Below the pieces are notes generated by a model that had not been told where the DNA came from, made no database searches, and saw only the letters and a list, made by a program, of their open reading frames with translations. 64,000 nucleotides of DNA. It comes from an uncultured Prevotellaceae bacterium (GTDB lineage: Bacteria > Bacteroidota > Bacteroidia > Bacteroidales > Bacteroidaceae). The stretch is from the NCBI GenBank assembly GCA_902767775.1, contig CACXIP010000022.1:1-64000 (forward strand), read 5' to 3'. Positions 34,236 through 44,176 of this stretch are shown here, one piece after another. Numbering within the stretch: position 1 is the stretch's first letter; each line of letters starts with the position of its first letter. A program made the translations under genes and the position numbers.

Positions 34236-37049
34236 TTATTTTTTGTAGTATTTCTTGCCATTGACAATTACCACACCCTTATAGTTGCTCTTCACGCGCT
34301 GGCCATTGAGGTTGTAGGCGTTGCCGTCGACAATAGCGTTGCTGACAATCTGTCCGATACCGTCGGCATCCTCGAAGATGAGTGACAGTTTAGCCTGTGC
34401 GCTTCCAGCTGCTACAGCGGGGAAGTAAGCACGATAGGCTGGGATGGTAGTACCAAGGAACTTGTAGAAGCCTTCCTCGCCATTGACCACAGAGAGGATG
34501 GAAACAGTGCCGTAGGCCACTTCGGTATCCTCAAGCACGCCAATGAAGTCGTTCTTGCTGTTGATAGGAATAGCACCCTCCATGACGGGCACGGTGCAAT
34601 CAGCAGCACCAGACTGTACGAGGATACCTGTGCCGGCGGGCACTTGCTGGATTTCGGTAAGGTAAATCTTGTTGCCGTCGAGACGTCCGATGTATGCCTT
34701 GGCATCGCTGGCGCTGAAGTCGAGGTCCTTGTCATAGCAGAAGGTGCCGTAGCCGTTGGCCTTGGTCTCGATGGTCACATCGGCCACCACAGGCTCTGTG
34801 GCCTTGATGGTATAGGTGGCGGTGAACAGTTCGCTCACCTCATTGGTCTTGCGGTTCTCAAGCACGGCGGTGATGACAAACTCACCTTCGCCCTTGACCA
34901 CGATGAATTCCTCGGGCATGGCGGTCATCATTGTCATGGATGTCCTCGGGTCGCTGCCGTCGGTGGTGTATGAGCAGTTGAAGGCATCGCCGTCGAAGCT
35001 CATGGTGATGATATCATCCACCTCTACCTCTGCGCCGCTCTCTGGGTCGAAGTTAATGGCAAACGGAGCCACAGCCTTGATGGGATAGGTGGCGGTGAAT
35101 ACCTCACTCTGTTCGTTGGTCTTGCGGTTCTCGAGATAAGCATTGATGACGAAGTTGCCCTCGCCCTTGACGGTCACCTTCTCCTCGTTGCCCCAGGCGC
35201 TGATGACGTTGCTGGTGGGAGCCTTCGGGTCGCTGCCGTCGGTGGTGTAGTAGAGCAGGAATGCCTCTTCATCGTAGGTGAGCGTAATCTCATTGTCTAC
35301 CTCTACCTCGGTGCCGTCCTTCGGGTCGAAGGTGAGAGCGAAATCAGGCTGCACCTCTGGCTCCTTGACTGTGTATTTCACTGTCACAACCTCTGAGCTG
35401 TAGGTCTTTCCACCTTCATTCGTGCGGCAAATGGCCTTGATGGTGGTCTCCTCGTTGATGATGATGGGAGCCAGGGCATCAATCTGCTTGGAACTGGTGT
35501 AAACATCTCCCAGCAACGGGTCACTGCCATCGGTGGTGAAGGAGACAGATGTTGCGTTCTCGCCGAAGATGATATGCACCTGAGTGCCTTTCTCCACAGC
35601 ACCCGGAGCTGGGTCGAAGGTCGGAGCGCCCACCACGATGGGCTTGCCCTCGACGGTGTAGGTGGCTGTCACCACTTCGCTCTCACCGTCCTTGTTGCTC
35701 AGGAAGGCCTTGATGGTGAGGGTGCCTTCTTTTTCTGCGATGATGGTCTCAGGATTGTTGAAACCAGGCTGAACAGTGTCGGAGGTCTTCGGGTCGCTGC
35801 CATCGGTAGTATAGTAAAGGGTATAAGCTTGGTCGTAGGAGATGGTCACCTCGCCGCCGAAGGCGATGGTCGAACCGCTCTCAGGAGTGAATGTGGGAGT
35901 GGGGATGACCACAGCAGGTGTGGGGATGGTATAGGTGGCTGAAACAATGGCGCTTCCATTTTCAGCGTTTTTGTCAAAGGCGATGGCCTTGATGGTTACG
36001 CCTTCCTCTACCTTGATGCCTTCCTCTGTGTAGGCTGTGCTCTCTGCAGTTGGGTCGCTGCCGTCAGTGGTGTAGAACACCTTGTCGTCCTTGCAGCCCT
36101 TGGTCAGGGTTACTACAGTACCTGCTTCCACCTCGCCAGCAGCGGGTGAGAAGACAGGCTCGCTGGCAACCACGCCAGGGAATATGATATAGGCCAGGTC
36201 GCTGGAATTGCCAGTGGCGTCATCTTTATCGCCTGCAACAGCATAAAGCACACGCTGTCCGCCTGAAGAGGTGGATGCGGGGAAAGTGTTCTGGCCTTTC
36301 ATGCGGTCAACGATGTAGTAGGTCTCTTTTTTGCCACCAGTCTTGCTGCTCCAGTTGGTATAGATATACATGCCGTCCTCCACGTTGATGATGACTTGCT
36401 GTCCTGTCTTCAGACCTTCCACGGTAGCACCGCTCTCGTACTTCACGCCGTTCACCTCAAAGGTCGGCTTGGCAATGGTCACGACGGGTTCAACGGGTTC
36501 GTCGCCTTCACTTGTGGTAATCACGAGCTTGTCAATGTACAGGTTGGTCTGTGTGTGAGAACGGGTCATGGTGATGACCGCACTGCCTGCAGCTTCCGCA
36601 GGCACGGTGAACTCACAGGTGTTGGGCTCGGTGCCGCGGTTGCTGTCTTCTGCTGAGGCGTCCGACTGGTCAAGGTTGACGAACTCAAGACCTGTTGATG
36701 ATTTCACTTCGCCACCTTTGTCGAATTTTGCTTTGAAACCACTCTGATAGTCCACGTCGTTCCTGCTGCGGAAAGCGGTGACGCTGATTTTCTCTCCTCC
36801 TGCAAGGGCTTTGTCAAGCGTGATGGTGACATAGTCCGTGGAATAGTCACTCTTTCCATTCAGACGGAGGGTGGTGTAGCCGTAAGTCCCAGAACTGTTA
36901 AAGGCAATGTTTTTGGCATTAGTAGAAGTTGCCAATCCGCCACTTTCATCGCCATCGTCCCAAGAGTAGATGACTGTCTGCGCTCTTGCGCTACCCATGC
37001 CTACTACTGTTAGCAGCATCATGAGGATAGGTAAAATTCTATTCTTCAT
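34236..37049 (-). CDS. Secreted multi-domain protein with five chitobiase-C-like repeats
   Basis: 937-aa exported protein (signal peptide ending GSARAQ). Residues about 25-190 are a jelly-roll-like lectin/adhesin domain. From about 290 to 790 there are five repeats of about 80-100 residues, each with the sequence TTDGSDP followed by a strand ending KA[IF]; this is the CHB_HEX_C/Fn3-like repeat found in secreted Bacteroidetes proteins. The tail YNLNGQRVKSNYKGVVIVNGKKYYKK is a Por/T9SS-like sorting signal. It probably binds a carbohydrate or acts as a surface adhesin; no catalytic domain is seen. It lies in an operon between the 1503-aa protein and the 43-aa mini protein. Confidence 0.82.
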   Translation of the reverse strand: MKNRILPILMMLLTVVGMGSARAQTVIYSWDDGDESGGLATSTNAKNIAFNSSGTYGYTTLRLNGKSDYSTDYVTITLDKALAGGEKISVTAFRSRNDVDYQSGFKAKFDKGGEVKSSTGLEFVNLDQSDASAEDSNRGTEPNTCEFTVPAEAAGSAVITMTRSHTQTNLYIDKLVITTSEGDEPVEPVVTIAKPTFEVNGVKYESGATVEGLKTGQQVIINVEDGMYIYTNWSSKTGGKKETYYIVDRMKGQNTFPASTSSGGQRVLYAVAGDKDDATGNSSDLAYIIFPGVVASEPVFSPAAGEVEAGTVVTLTKGCKDDKVFYTTDGSDPTAESTAYTEEGIKVEEGVTIKAIAFDKNAENGSAIVSATYTIPTPAVVIPTPTFTPESGSTIAFGGEVTISYDQAYTLYYTTDGSDPKTSDTVQPGFNNPETIIAEKEGTLTIKAFLSNKDGESEVVTATYTVEGKPIVVGAPTFDPAPGAVEKGTQVHIIFGENATSVSFTTDGSDPLLGDVYTSSKQIDALAPIIINEETTIKAICRTNEGGKTYSSEVVTVKYTVKEPEVQPDFALTFDPKDGTEVEVDNEITLTYDEEAFLLYYTTDGSDPKAPTSNVISAWGNEEKVTVKGEGNFVINAYLENRKTNEQSEVFTATYPIKAVAPFAINFDPESGAEVEVDDIITMSFDGDAFNCSYTTDGSDPRTSMTMMTAMPEEFIVVKGEGEFVITAVLENRKTNEVSELFTATYTIKATEPVVADVTIETKANGYGTFCYDKDLDFSASDAKAYIGRLDGNKIYLTEIQQVPAGTGILVQSGAADCTVPVMEGAIPINSKNDFIGVLEDTEVAYGTVSILSVVNGEEGFYKFLGTTIPAYRAYFPAVAAGSAQAKLSLIFEDADGIGQIVSNAIVDGNAYNLNGQRVKSNYKGVVIVNGKKYYKK

Positions 37050-37117
37050 ACGTTAGTATTTTTAATAGGTTAAACATAAAAAATAGATTTAGATATATAA
37101 TTCTCCAATTTTATTAT

Positions 37118-40100
37118 TCAATTTTTAATCACCTTCTTCCCTCCCTGGATGTAGATGCCTTTCTGTTTCCCGGTGGTGGGACGGCCCATGAGGTCATAGA
37201 GGCGGGAAGTCTTTTCTGTGTCTGCAGGGAGTTCGCTGATGCCTGTATGGTTTCTGATGGCTTTCTCAGACAAGGCGGATTCCCCCTTGTCATAGACAGC
37301 GGTGACGTAATAGTCGCCATCGCCTATCTCGCTGAAGGTGTTTCCAGTGATGAGGGCATCGTTGACGCGCTCACCATCGCAATAGACATTGTAGCCCAGG
37401 AGGGTGAGGTCCTGGCGAGCATGGGTTTCTGGGATGAAGGTGATGTCGTCGATGAAAAATTTGTCGCCGTCATTGGTCACTTTATGGATAGCGAAATAGC
37501 GGCTGCCCTCAGGCAATTGATAGGTGTATTGTTTCCATTCAGCTCCCTTGAAGGCAACTTTCTTGCCGATGGCAGTGAAACTCTCTGGTTCATCGTCGGT
37601 GGTGGAGTAGAGCACCTCAAACGACTCCGAGTAGCTGTTGGTGCCGCGGGCATAGAAGGTGATGGTTTGTGCGCTGCCCGATAGGTCGGGAGAGATGAGC
37701 CAGTCGTCTGCCTCGTAACTGCTCGACGACATGAGCATCTTGGCTCCGCTATGAGCCTGCCATGAAGCACTCAGTCCCTTTCCGCCGTTGGACAGTTCCA
37801 CCTCTGCAGGAGTCATGACGATGAAGGCATGGGGACGGGTGCGGTTGGGCCAGTTGTAGTCTTCGCCCCAACTGTAGGTGAGGTGCTGGTCGAGGTCTAT
37901 CAGCACCCAGTCGCCGAGGTCGGTGGTGGTGAAGTCCTCATAGTCTTCAAAACTTTCGGTGACTGTCTCGTCCTGGCTGCGAGGTGGCTCAGGGGCATTC
38001 CATTCGAGGATAGTGACTCCGCTGGAGATAACGGGTTGTTGCGGTACGGGGAAGGAGGGGCATTTCACCTTGATGCTGGCGGCATCGCTGGTGTTGTTGT
38101 CGGTATTCTCGTCGGCAGCGTAGTTGACTCTCGCACAAATCTCACTGGTGGATGACATGCTGGCGTTGGCAGTGGCAGCAACATTGATGGTCGCTGTCTC
38201 ACCTACTTTCACGGCAGTTCCTGTGGCGTTGCCGCAGATTCGGCCATCGACAAGGATGTCGACATCATAGGCTCCAGCCTCGACATCGGCTTCACCGATA
38301 TTGCTCACATCCACGCTCACGGTACGTGGTTCACCACTCCATAGATGTGAGGGCAGATGGGCAAGTGAGGCTGCGAGGTCGTAGCTCTTCTGGTCGTAGA
38401 TGGTGATGTTGTCCACATAGATGAGCTCCGAACTGCTGGTGAGGGTGCTCTCCAGTCCCACATAGCAACTGCTGGGATTGCTGATGCCCGTCAGGGGTAC
38501 GATGGCGCGCACATAACGGCCTGTCATGGTCTCGTCGGAGGTGTCGATAGTGCCTATGGTGGTGAAATTCTGCCCGTCGCCCGACACCTTGATGCTCAGT
38601 GGGTATCTCATGGTGTAGGGGATGAAGTAGTAGAGCGATATGACAGGGGTGGTGGCTTTCGACAGGTCGAGCCGGCCGGTATGGGCAATGGCTGTCTCCT
38701 CGATGTTGGTGTCATTGCCTTCGATGACAGAGACGGTGTAGGCGAGGAATCCATTGTCGCCGTCCTGTGAGAAGCGGTTGTCGGCCATCTCATACCAGCG
38801 GTTGCGGAGGGCAGTGACGGGCTTGTACCAGAAATGACTCGGCATGGCATCGGCGAACGACTCGGCGAAGGGGAGAGCGTAAGGCTCTCCGATGATGCGT
38901 GACTCTGAGGTGGCCTCTGCACCCTCACCGGTGTCGGAGATGGCTTTCACGAAATAGTAAGTCAGTCCCTGTCCGTCGATAACGATGGTATGAGCCACGG
39001 GTATCCCATAGGTCTCTTCTGCCTCTCGGTAGCGTTCCTCGGCGGCTGCGGTGAGCCAGTCGATGTCGAATTCTTCTTCAAAGTGTGTGGCACTGATGGG
39101 GCCGGTGATGGTCTTGCCCGGCGACATGGGATATTTGCGCAGACTGTAACGTAGGTTGTTGGCATCGACATAACCTCCGTGGGCACCTATGGAGGGCGCA
39201 TCCCAGGTGACGGTAGCCTTGTGTGTGTCGTAGTCGTAGGCGAAATGAAGGTTCTCCACGGGGCCTGGTACGTCGATGCCGATATAGGTAGTGGTCTCTG
39301 TCGGACTGCTGCTGCCCTTGCTGTTGACGGCGATGGCCTTGTAGGTATGGCTGCCGTTGGAAAGTCCCTCCGTGTCGTTGTAGGTAAGCTCGGCATCAAT
39401 TGCTGGGGAGGCAAATGAGTGGAGCAGTTGGCCGTCGCGGTAGAGGTCTACCTTGTCAAGTTGGGTGAGCGGTTGCTCGTCGATGGTCTGCTTTGGTGTG
39501 CGCAGGGTGATGGTGGCGGAGAGAGCGCCTTGCTCACCTGGTGTCACGATGAGGTCGGTGACGGCTGCTGGTGCCGCCTGACTGGTGACCTCCTCCAGGC
39601 TGATGTCGTCGATGTAGAGGAAGTTGAAGTAGGGGTTGCCTGTTGTGCGGTGGTGGAAACCGATGCGGTAGAAATCTGTACTCTCAGCCACGAAGGTGAC
39701 AGTGAAGGTGGTGGGGGTAATGGCTGTGACAGCTGTGGCAGGCATGATATTGGTGGTCAGTGCGGAAGCTGTATTGCCAGTTCCCATGAAGATGTCGATG
39801 GTTTCCGTGTCTTCAAGTTCGTTGTAAGCATTGAATTTGAGTTGGTAGGTCTGTCCCTTCTTCAGCTCAAATGTCGGTGTGATGAGCCAGTCGTCGGCAT
39901 CATCATTGCGCTCGCTTTTGGCAGCCAACATGATGTCGTCGTATTGCCAGGTGGCACCATCGTTGTTGTCGTCTTCAACGATGAAGGTCTCGAAATCGCT
40001 CACATCGTCGAAAGTCTGTCGGTAGGGCAGTTTGGTTTGGGCTTGCAGACTGATGGGGGCTTGTGTGGCGTTGAGCACCTCACCAGTGGGGTAGCCGGTG

Positions 40101-41629
40101 CGGCGGTCGGCGGCAGCGGTGACGAACGCCACCACGCGGAGGTTGCTCAAGTTCCATGAGGCATCAGCCTCGGTGGAGAAAGTCTCGGTGAAGGTGTTCC
40201 CTTCTGTCCATGTAGGCAGGTCGCCCGACTGCCGTGTGAGGATAGCCCTGACAATGTTGTCGTGGCGCTTCTTGTTGGAATCGCCTGCCTGGGTGCCGAC
40301 AGCGGGTACGTCATCCTCCACGATAAACACGTTGAGGGTGGCACGGGGGTAGATTTCCTGGAAACATTTCCATGCCTGTCCGCCTATCGTGGCTTTCAAC
40401 AGTCTGCCTTCAGCCTCAAGCTGTGCGTCGAGTTGCATGAAGGTGGGCCGCTGACTGGTCTTGTCGAAGGTGGCGCTTAGCTGGTCGGCGGTGTAGTTGC
40501 CGATGGTGAAGGCGGGTGTCTCATCCGCCATGGCACATCGGTCGAGCATGACATAAGGGTTGCCCAATACGCCAAACTTGACATAAGGCTCGCTGGCGTC
40601 GATGGTGAACTCATCGTTGCGATATCCCACATGGTGGGCAGCCCAAACCACATCGTTGCGGTTGGAGACAACGCTCTCCAATAGTTGGTCTATTGGGGGA
40701 CAGTTGACGCAGGGCAGCGAGGTGAAGTGCTCCAGCAGCACCTTGCGGTTGTAAGTGGCTGTATAGGTGTAGAAGGTGGATTGGCAGGTGTTGTTGTCGG
40801 TTTTCTCATCAGTATTATCGCCGTTCAGCCTGACTTCTACCTTGTGCATGCCCTCACTGAGACTATTCAGACTGAATGCCTTGTTGGTGGTGAAGGTCTC
40901 GCCAGGAGCAGGGGCTTCATAAAGTACTTTGTCGGCGTTGACGACTTGTCCGTCGATGCTCCATATCAGATGATAACCGTTGGTGCTGGCAGTGCCAAGG
41001 TTCTCTATTGTTGCCGACACTTGCACCTGACCTGACTGATGGTAGAAAAGGCTGTCGGTCTCTACGGTAATGATGCCGAGGTCGTGCTCGGGGAGATCGG
41101 CCTCAACGATAGCCTGGATGCAAAGAATGCCGACACCGTCATTATGGAAGTCATCCCATACGTTGTCGATGGCGAGCAGCGAGGTGTTCGCATTGCCCTC
41201 GCCCTTGGTGAATATGCCTTTCACGCCTGCTGGTTGGGTGTAGGTGAAACCGATGTAGAGGTCGCTGCCGTCGATGGTGAGCGGACGGTTGAGTTCCACG
41301 TCGTTCCAACCATTGACGGGCTGGCTGATGCTTTGGGAGACTTTCGAACTCTCTGTCAGTGATGTGCGAATCCACACGGATGGCTTTTCCACTCCTTCGC
41401 CAAGTGCAACCTTGATGTGTGTGACACGGCCGTCTTTATAGCGCTGCATCGTACTCATTGGCAGGCGGATGGCTCCAGAAAGGCGCACTTCAGAGTTGAT
41501 TCCATAGGCTGCAGCTCCGGTGAGGTCATCTGAACAATAGCCTAATACGTGGCTCTCTTGTGCCCATGCAGTTGTAGATAGGCATATGCACAATAGACTG
41601 TATAGTAATAGAGTTATAGGTCGTTTCAT
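37118..41629 (-). CDS. Giant secreted protein with Omp28-like and choice-of-anchor domains
   Basis: 1503-aa exported protein, signal peptide ending TTAWAQ. An Omp28/thioredoxin-like region (about 295-400) contains LLEHFTSLPCVNCPP (CxxC) and GYRNDEFTIDASEPY. Several jelly-roll cleaved-adhesin-like modules contain DDWLI.P (about 585, 1340) with the associated Fn3-like domains (about 690-870) and a CARDB-like Ig domain (about 1130-1230). The C-terminal tail is RLYDLMGRPTTGKQKGIYIQ plus GGKKVIKN. Likely cell-surface or secreted; the CxxC domain could have a redox or structural role. It heads the three-gene minus-strand operon from the promoter at 41661. Confidence 0.8.
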   Translation of the reverse strand: MKRPITLLLYSLLCICLSTTAWAQESHVLGYCSDDLTGAAAYGINSEVRLSGAIRLPMSTMQRYKDGRVTHIKVALGEGVEKPSVWIRTSLTESSKVSQSISQPVNGWNDVELNRPLTIDGSDLYIGFTYTQPAGVKGIFTKGEGNANTSLLAIDNVWDDFHNDGVGILCIQAIVEADLPEHDLGIITVETDSLFYHQSGQVQVSATIENLGTASTNGYHLIWSIDGQVVNADKVLYEAPAPGETFTTNKAFSLNSLSEGMHKVEVRLNGDNTDEKTDNNTCQSTFYTYTATYNRKVLLEHFTSLPCVNCPPIDQLLESVVSNRNDVVWAAHHVGYRNDEFTIDASEPYVKFGVLGNPYVMLDRCAMADETPAFTIGNYTADQLSATFDKTSQRPTFMQLDAQLEAEGRLLKATIGGQAWKCFQEIYPRATLNVFIVEDDVPAVGTQAGDSNKKRHDNIVRAILTRQSGDLPTWTEGNTFTETFSTEADASWNLSNLRVVAFVTAAADRRTGYPTGEVLNATQAPISLQAQTKLPYRQTFDDVSDFETFIVEDDNNDGATWQYDDIMLAAKSERNDDADDWLITPTFELKKGQTYQLKFNAYNELEDTETIDIFMGTGNTASALTTNIMPATAVTAITPTTFTVTFVAESTDFYRIGFHHRTTGNPYFNFLYIDDISLEEVTSQAAPAAVTDLIVTPGEQGALSATITLRTPKQTIDEQPLTQLDKVDLYRDGQLLHSFASPAIDAELTYNDTEGLSNGSHTYKAIAVNSKGSSSPTETTTYIGIDVPGPVENLHFAYDYDTHKATVTWDAPSIGAHGGYVDANNLRYSLRKYPMSPGKTITGPISATHFEEEFDIDWLTAAAEERYREAEETYGIPVAHTIVIDGQGLTYYFVKAISDTGEGAEATSESRIIGEPYALPFAESFADAMPSHFWYKPVTALRNRWYEMADNRFSQDGDNGFLAYTVSVIEGNDTNIEETAIAHTGRLDLSKATTPVISLYYFIPYTMRYPLSIKVSGDGQNFTTIGTIDTSDETMTGRYVRAIVPLTGISNPSSCYVGLESTLTSSSELIYVDNITIYDQKSYDLAASLAHLPSHLWSGEPRTVSVDVSNIGEADVEAGAYDVDILVDGRICGNATGTAVKVGETATINVAATANASMSSTSEICARVNYAADENTDNNTSDAASIKVKCPSFPVPQQPVISSGVTILEWNAPEPPRSQDETVTESFEDYEDFTTTDLGDWVLIDLDQHLTYSWGEDYNWPNRTRPHAFIVMTPAEVELSNGGKGLSASWQAHSGAKMLMSSSSYEADDWLISPDLSGSAQTITFYARGTNSYSESFEVLYSTTDDEPESFTAIGKKVAFKGAEWKQYTYQLPEGSRYFAIHKVTNDGDKFFIDDITFIPETHARQDLTLLGYNVYCDGERVNDALITGNTFSEIGDGDYYVTAVYDKGESALSEKAIRNHTGISELPADTEKTSRLYDLMGRPTTGKQKGIYIQGGKKVIKN

Positions 41630-41660
41630 GTTAATGATTGTTCTTGAGTAGTAGAGAAGG

Positions 41661-41668
41661 CAAAGATA
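41661..41668 (-). promoter_or_regulatory. Promoter -7 box of the secreted-protein operon
   Basis: Minus-strand TATCTTTG, 31 nt before the ATG of the 1503-aa protein. The rest of the 215-nt gap to argF' holds only the terminator at 41777-41806. Confidence 0.6.
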
Positions 41669-41776
41669 ACTAAAAACTTGTAATATTGGAAAAATATCGT
41701 AGGAAAAATCAAAAAATGAGCAAATTTGGCAACAGATAGTTGAACAGGCATAAATATATCCGTATCAATAGAAAGA

Positions 41777-41806
41777 ATGTGCCTGAAGTTTCGGCTTCAG
41801 GCACAT
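41777..41806 (-). terminator. Terminator of the arginine/proline cluster
   Basis: ATGTGCCTGAAG (41777-41788) pairs perfectly with CTTCAGGCACAT (41795-41806), 12 bp with a 6-nt loop; minus-strand T-rich tail TCTTTCTATT. Confidence 0.8.
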
Positions 41807-41844
41807 CCTAACGTATGTATTAAGTTGGCTGATGCAAGTGCTTT

Positions 41845-42801
41845 TTATTCCAGCACCCGTTTGAGGACCGTTTGGGCGGATATCTCGCGGTTGGCTGCCT
41901 CGGGGATGACAATGGAGTGGTCGCTCTCGATGACGTCGTCGGTGACAATCAGACCGCGGCGCACAGGCAGACAGTGCATGAAATATCCGTTGTCGGTCCA
42001 TGACATATGCTCGGTGTCGATGGTCCAGCTCATGTCGCGGCTGATGATTTTGCCATAGTCCTCGGGATTGGTCACACCAGGACAGCTCCAGTTCTTCGCA
42101 TAGACGAAATGGGCACCTTCGAGAGCCTTGCGTTGGTCGTATTCTACACGGGCGCCGCCTACAAACTTCGGGTCAAGCTCATAGCCTTCTGGGTGGGTGA
42201 TGACGAGGTCGACATCTGCGGCGTTCATCCATTGTGCAAAGGAGTTGGGCACAGCCTGGGGGAGGGCACGGCAGTGGGGTGCCCAGGTGAGCACCACCTT
42301 CGGGCGTGCCACTGGTTTGTATTCCTCAATGGTGATGAGGTCGGCGAATGCCTGGAGGGGATGTACCGTGGCAGTCTCCATGGCGATGACGGGACGACCG
42401 CTGTAGCGTACGAATTGTCCTACGATGGTCTCGGCATAGTCGAACTCGCGGTCGGTGAGACCGGCGAAGGAGCGTACGGCGATGATGTCGCAGTAACTGC
42501 CCATCACAGGGATGGCCTCGAGCAGGTGCTCGCTCTTGTCGCCGTCCATGATGACGCCACGCTCAGTTTCCAGTTTCCATGCACCGGCGTTTACGTCGAG
42601 CACGATGACGTTCATGCCTAAGTTCATGGCGGCCTTCTGGGTAGACAGGCGCGTGCGCAGGCTGTTGTTGAAGAATATCATCAACAACGTCTTGTTCTTG
42701 CCCAGATGCTGGAAGGCGAAACGGTCTTTTTTTATTTCCTGTGCCTCGGCAAGCGCTCCGCGCAAGTCGCCAAGGTCTTCCACATTGAAAAATGTTCTCA
42801 T
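41845..42801 (-). CDS. argF': N-acetyl/N-succinylornithine carbamoyltransferase
   Basis: 318-aa transcarbamylase of the Bacteroidetes ArgF' type, which acts on acylated ornithine rather than free ornithine. Carbamoyl-phosphate motif FNNSLRTRLS (about 44-53), HPLQAFADL, then WAPHCRALPQAVPNSF and MHCLPVRRGL. The length equals that of the Bacteroides N-succinylornithine enzyme, and the AIPVMGSYCDIIAVRSF segment is also of that kind; I cannot decide acetyl versus succinyl from sequence alone. Last gene of the arginine/proline cluster. Confidence 0.9.
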   Translation of the reverse strand: MRTFFNVEDLGDLRGALAEAQEIKKDRFAFQHLGKNKTLLMIFFNNSLRTRLSTQKAAMNLGMNVIVLDVNAGAWKLETERGVIMDGDKSEHLLEAIPVMGSYCDIIAVRSFAGLTDREFDYAETIVGQFVRYSGRPVIAMETATVHPLQAFADLITIEEYKPVARPKVVLTWAPHCRALPQAVPNSFAQWMNAADVDLVITHPEGYELDPKFVGGARVEYDQRKALEGAHFVYAKNWSCPGVTNPEDYGKIISRDMSWTIDTEHMSWTDNGYFMHCLPVRRGLIVTDDVIESDHSIVIPEAANREISAQTVLKRVLE

Positions 42802-42818
42802 ATTGTCATTCCATTTTT

Positions 42819-42866
42819 AATCTTTCATCTTTCATCCTTCATCCTTCATCCTTCATCTTTCATCTA
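42819..42866 (-). repeat. GATGAAG heptamer array
   Basis: Minus strand: six to seven 7-bp units (GATGAAA, GATGAAG x3, GATGAAA x2), starting 3-4 nt after the proA stop and reaching towards argF'. Confidence 0.85.
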
Positions 42867-42867
42867 C

Positions 42868-44115
42868 TCATGGCCTTACCTGTCCGCGGCCCTCAATGAG
42901 CCATTTGTAGGTGGTCATCTCAGCGAGACCCATCGGACCTCGGGGACCGAGTTTCTGGGTGCTGATGCCGATTTCTGCTCCGAGGCCAAACTGTGCGCCG
43001 TCGGTGAAACTGGTGGGCGCGTTGACATAGACGCAGGCTGCATCCACCTGTGCCTCAAACATGGCGGCGGTGGTTGCGTTCTCTGTGATGATGCTCTCGC
43101 TGTGGCCGCTGCCATATTGGCTGATGTGACGGATGGCTTCCTCTGCCGTCGGCACGGTGCGGATGGCCATGATATAGTCCATGAACTCCGTGCCGTAACT
43201 CTTGTCGGTGGCAGGGCAGAGCAAGTCGGCGGGGTAGTGGCCGTCGAGTGCCTGATAGGCTTGCTCGTCGGCATAGATTATGACATGGCTGCTGCTGAGT
43301 GGTGCGCAGAGTTCGGCGAGGTCAGCAAGGCGCTCCTCGTGGATGATGAGGCAGTCGAGGGCGTTGCACACACTCACCCGGCGTGTCTTGGCATTGTTGA
43401 CGCAACGCTGACCGATGGTGAGGTCGCCCTCTTTGTCGAAATAGGTGTTGACCACACCGGCACCAGTCTCGATGACTGGCACGCGGGCATTGTCGCGAAC
43501 GAACTCGATGAGCCGTTTGCCGCCGCGGGGGATGCAAAGGTCGATATAGCCCACGGCATTGAGCATCTCGCCTGTGGCCTCATGGGTGGCGGGCAACAAT
43601 TGCACAACGGCAGGGTTGATGCCCTCTTTGGCGAGAATGTCCTGTATCATCCCCACAATGGCGCGGTTGGAGTCGTCGGCATCACGCCCTCCCTTGAGCA
43701 CACAGGCGTTGCCGCTCTTGAAGCAGAGGGAGAAGACATCGAAACTCACATTGGGACGGGCCTCATAGATGATACCTATCACACCAAACGGCACCGAAAC
43801 ACGGCGCAGGTGTAGTCCGTTGTCGAGGGTTTTGTCAATAAGTGTTTTGCCCAGAGGTGTGGGCAGTTCGGCGACATGGCACATGTCGTTGGCAATGCCT
43901 GCCAGACGTTTCTCGTCGAGCAGCAGACGGTCGTAGAGAGGGTTGCTGCGGTCCATGCGTGCCAGGTCGCGGGCGTTGGCCTCAAGAAGCATGGCGCTGT
44001 TGTCGGCGATGGCGTCGGCAACGGCTCTTAGTATTTCATTCTTGCGCTGGTCGCTGACGAGCAGCAACTCTCGGCTGGCGGCTTTCGCCTGCTCAAAGAT
44101 TGTTTTTGATTGCAT
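42868..44115 (-). CDS. proA: Gamma-glutamyl phosphate reductase
   Basis: 415-aa NADPH-dependent enzyme for the second step of proline synthesis. Aldehyde-dehydrogenase fold: [16 protein letters not shown] (cofactor region, about 111-126), [13 protein letters not shown], the catalytic Cys at about 250 in [11 protein letters not shown], and [11 protein letters not shown]-like [22 protein letters not shown] near the end. It follows proB after a 61-nt repeat-filled gap. Confidence 0.95.
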   Translation of the reverse strand: MQSKTIFEQAKAASRELLLVSDQRKNEILRAVADAIADNSAMLLEANARDLARMDRSNPLYDRLLLDEKRLAGIANDMCHVAELPTPLGKTLIDKTLDNGLHLRRVSVPFGVIGIIYEARPNVSFDVFSLCFKSGNACVLKGGRDADDSNRAIVGMIQDILAKEGINPAVVQLLPATHEATGEMLNAVGYIDLCIPRGGKRLIEFVRDNARVPVIETGAGVVNTYFDKEGDLTIGQRCVNNAKTRRVSVCNALDCLIIHEERLADLAELCAPLSSSHVIIYADEQAYQALDGHYPADLLCPATDKSYGTEFMDYIMAIRTVPTAEEAIRHISQYGSGHSESIITENATTAAMFEAQVDAACVYVNAPTSFTDGAQFGLGAEIGISTQKLGPRGPMGLAEMTTYKWLIEGRGQVRP

Positions 44116-44134
44116 ATAGGTGGTGTCTGTTTTT

Positions 44135-44176
44135 TTCCGGAGATTCCGGATTATCCGGATATTCCGGGTTTTCCGG
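44135..44176 (-). repeat. TCCGGANNN 9-bp tandem array
   Basis: Five units (TTTTCCGGA, GATTCCGGA, TTATCCGGA, TATTCCGGG, TTTTCCGG) directly abutting the proB stop codon. Confidence 0.9.

Noticed and set aside
42868-44115. ProA lacking its catalytic cysteine (ETGAGVVN instead of GNCH)
   Set aside because: Counting residues, the Cys near 250 in [10 protein letters not shown] takes the position of the known catalytic Cys, so the enzyme looks intact.
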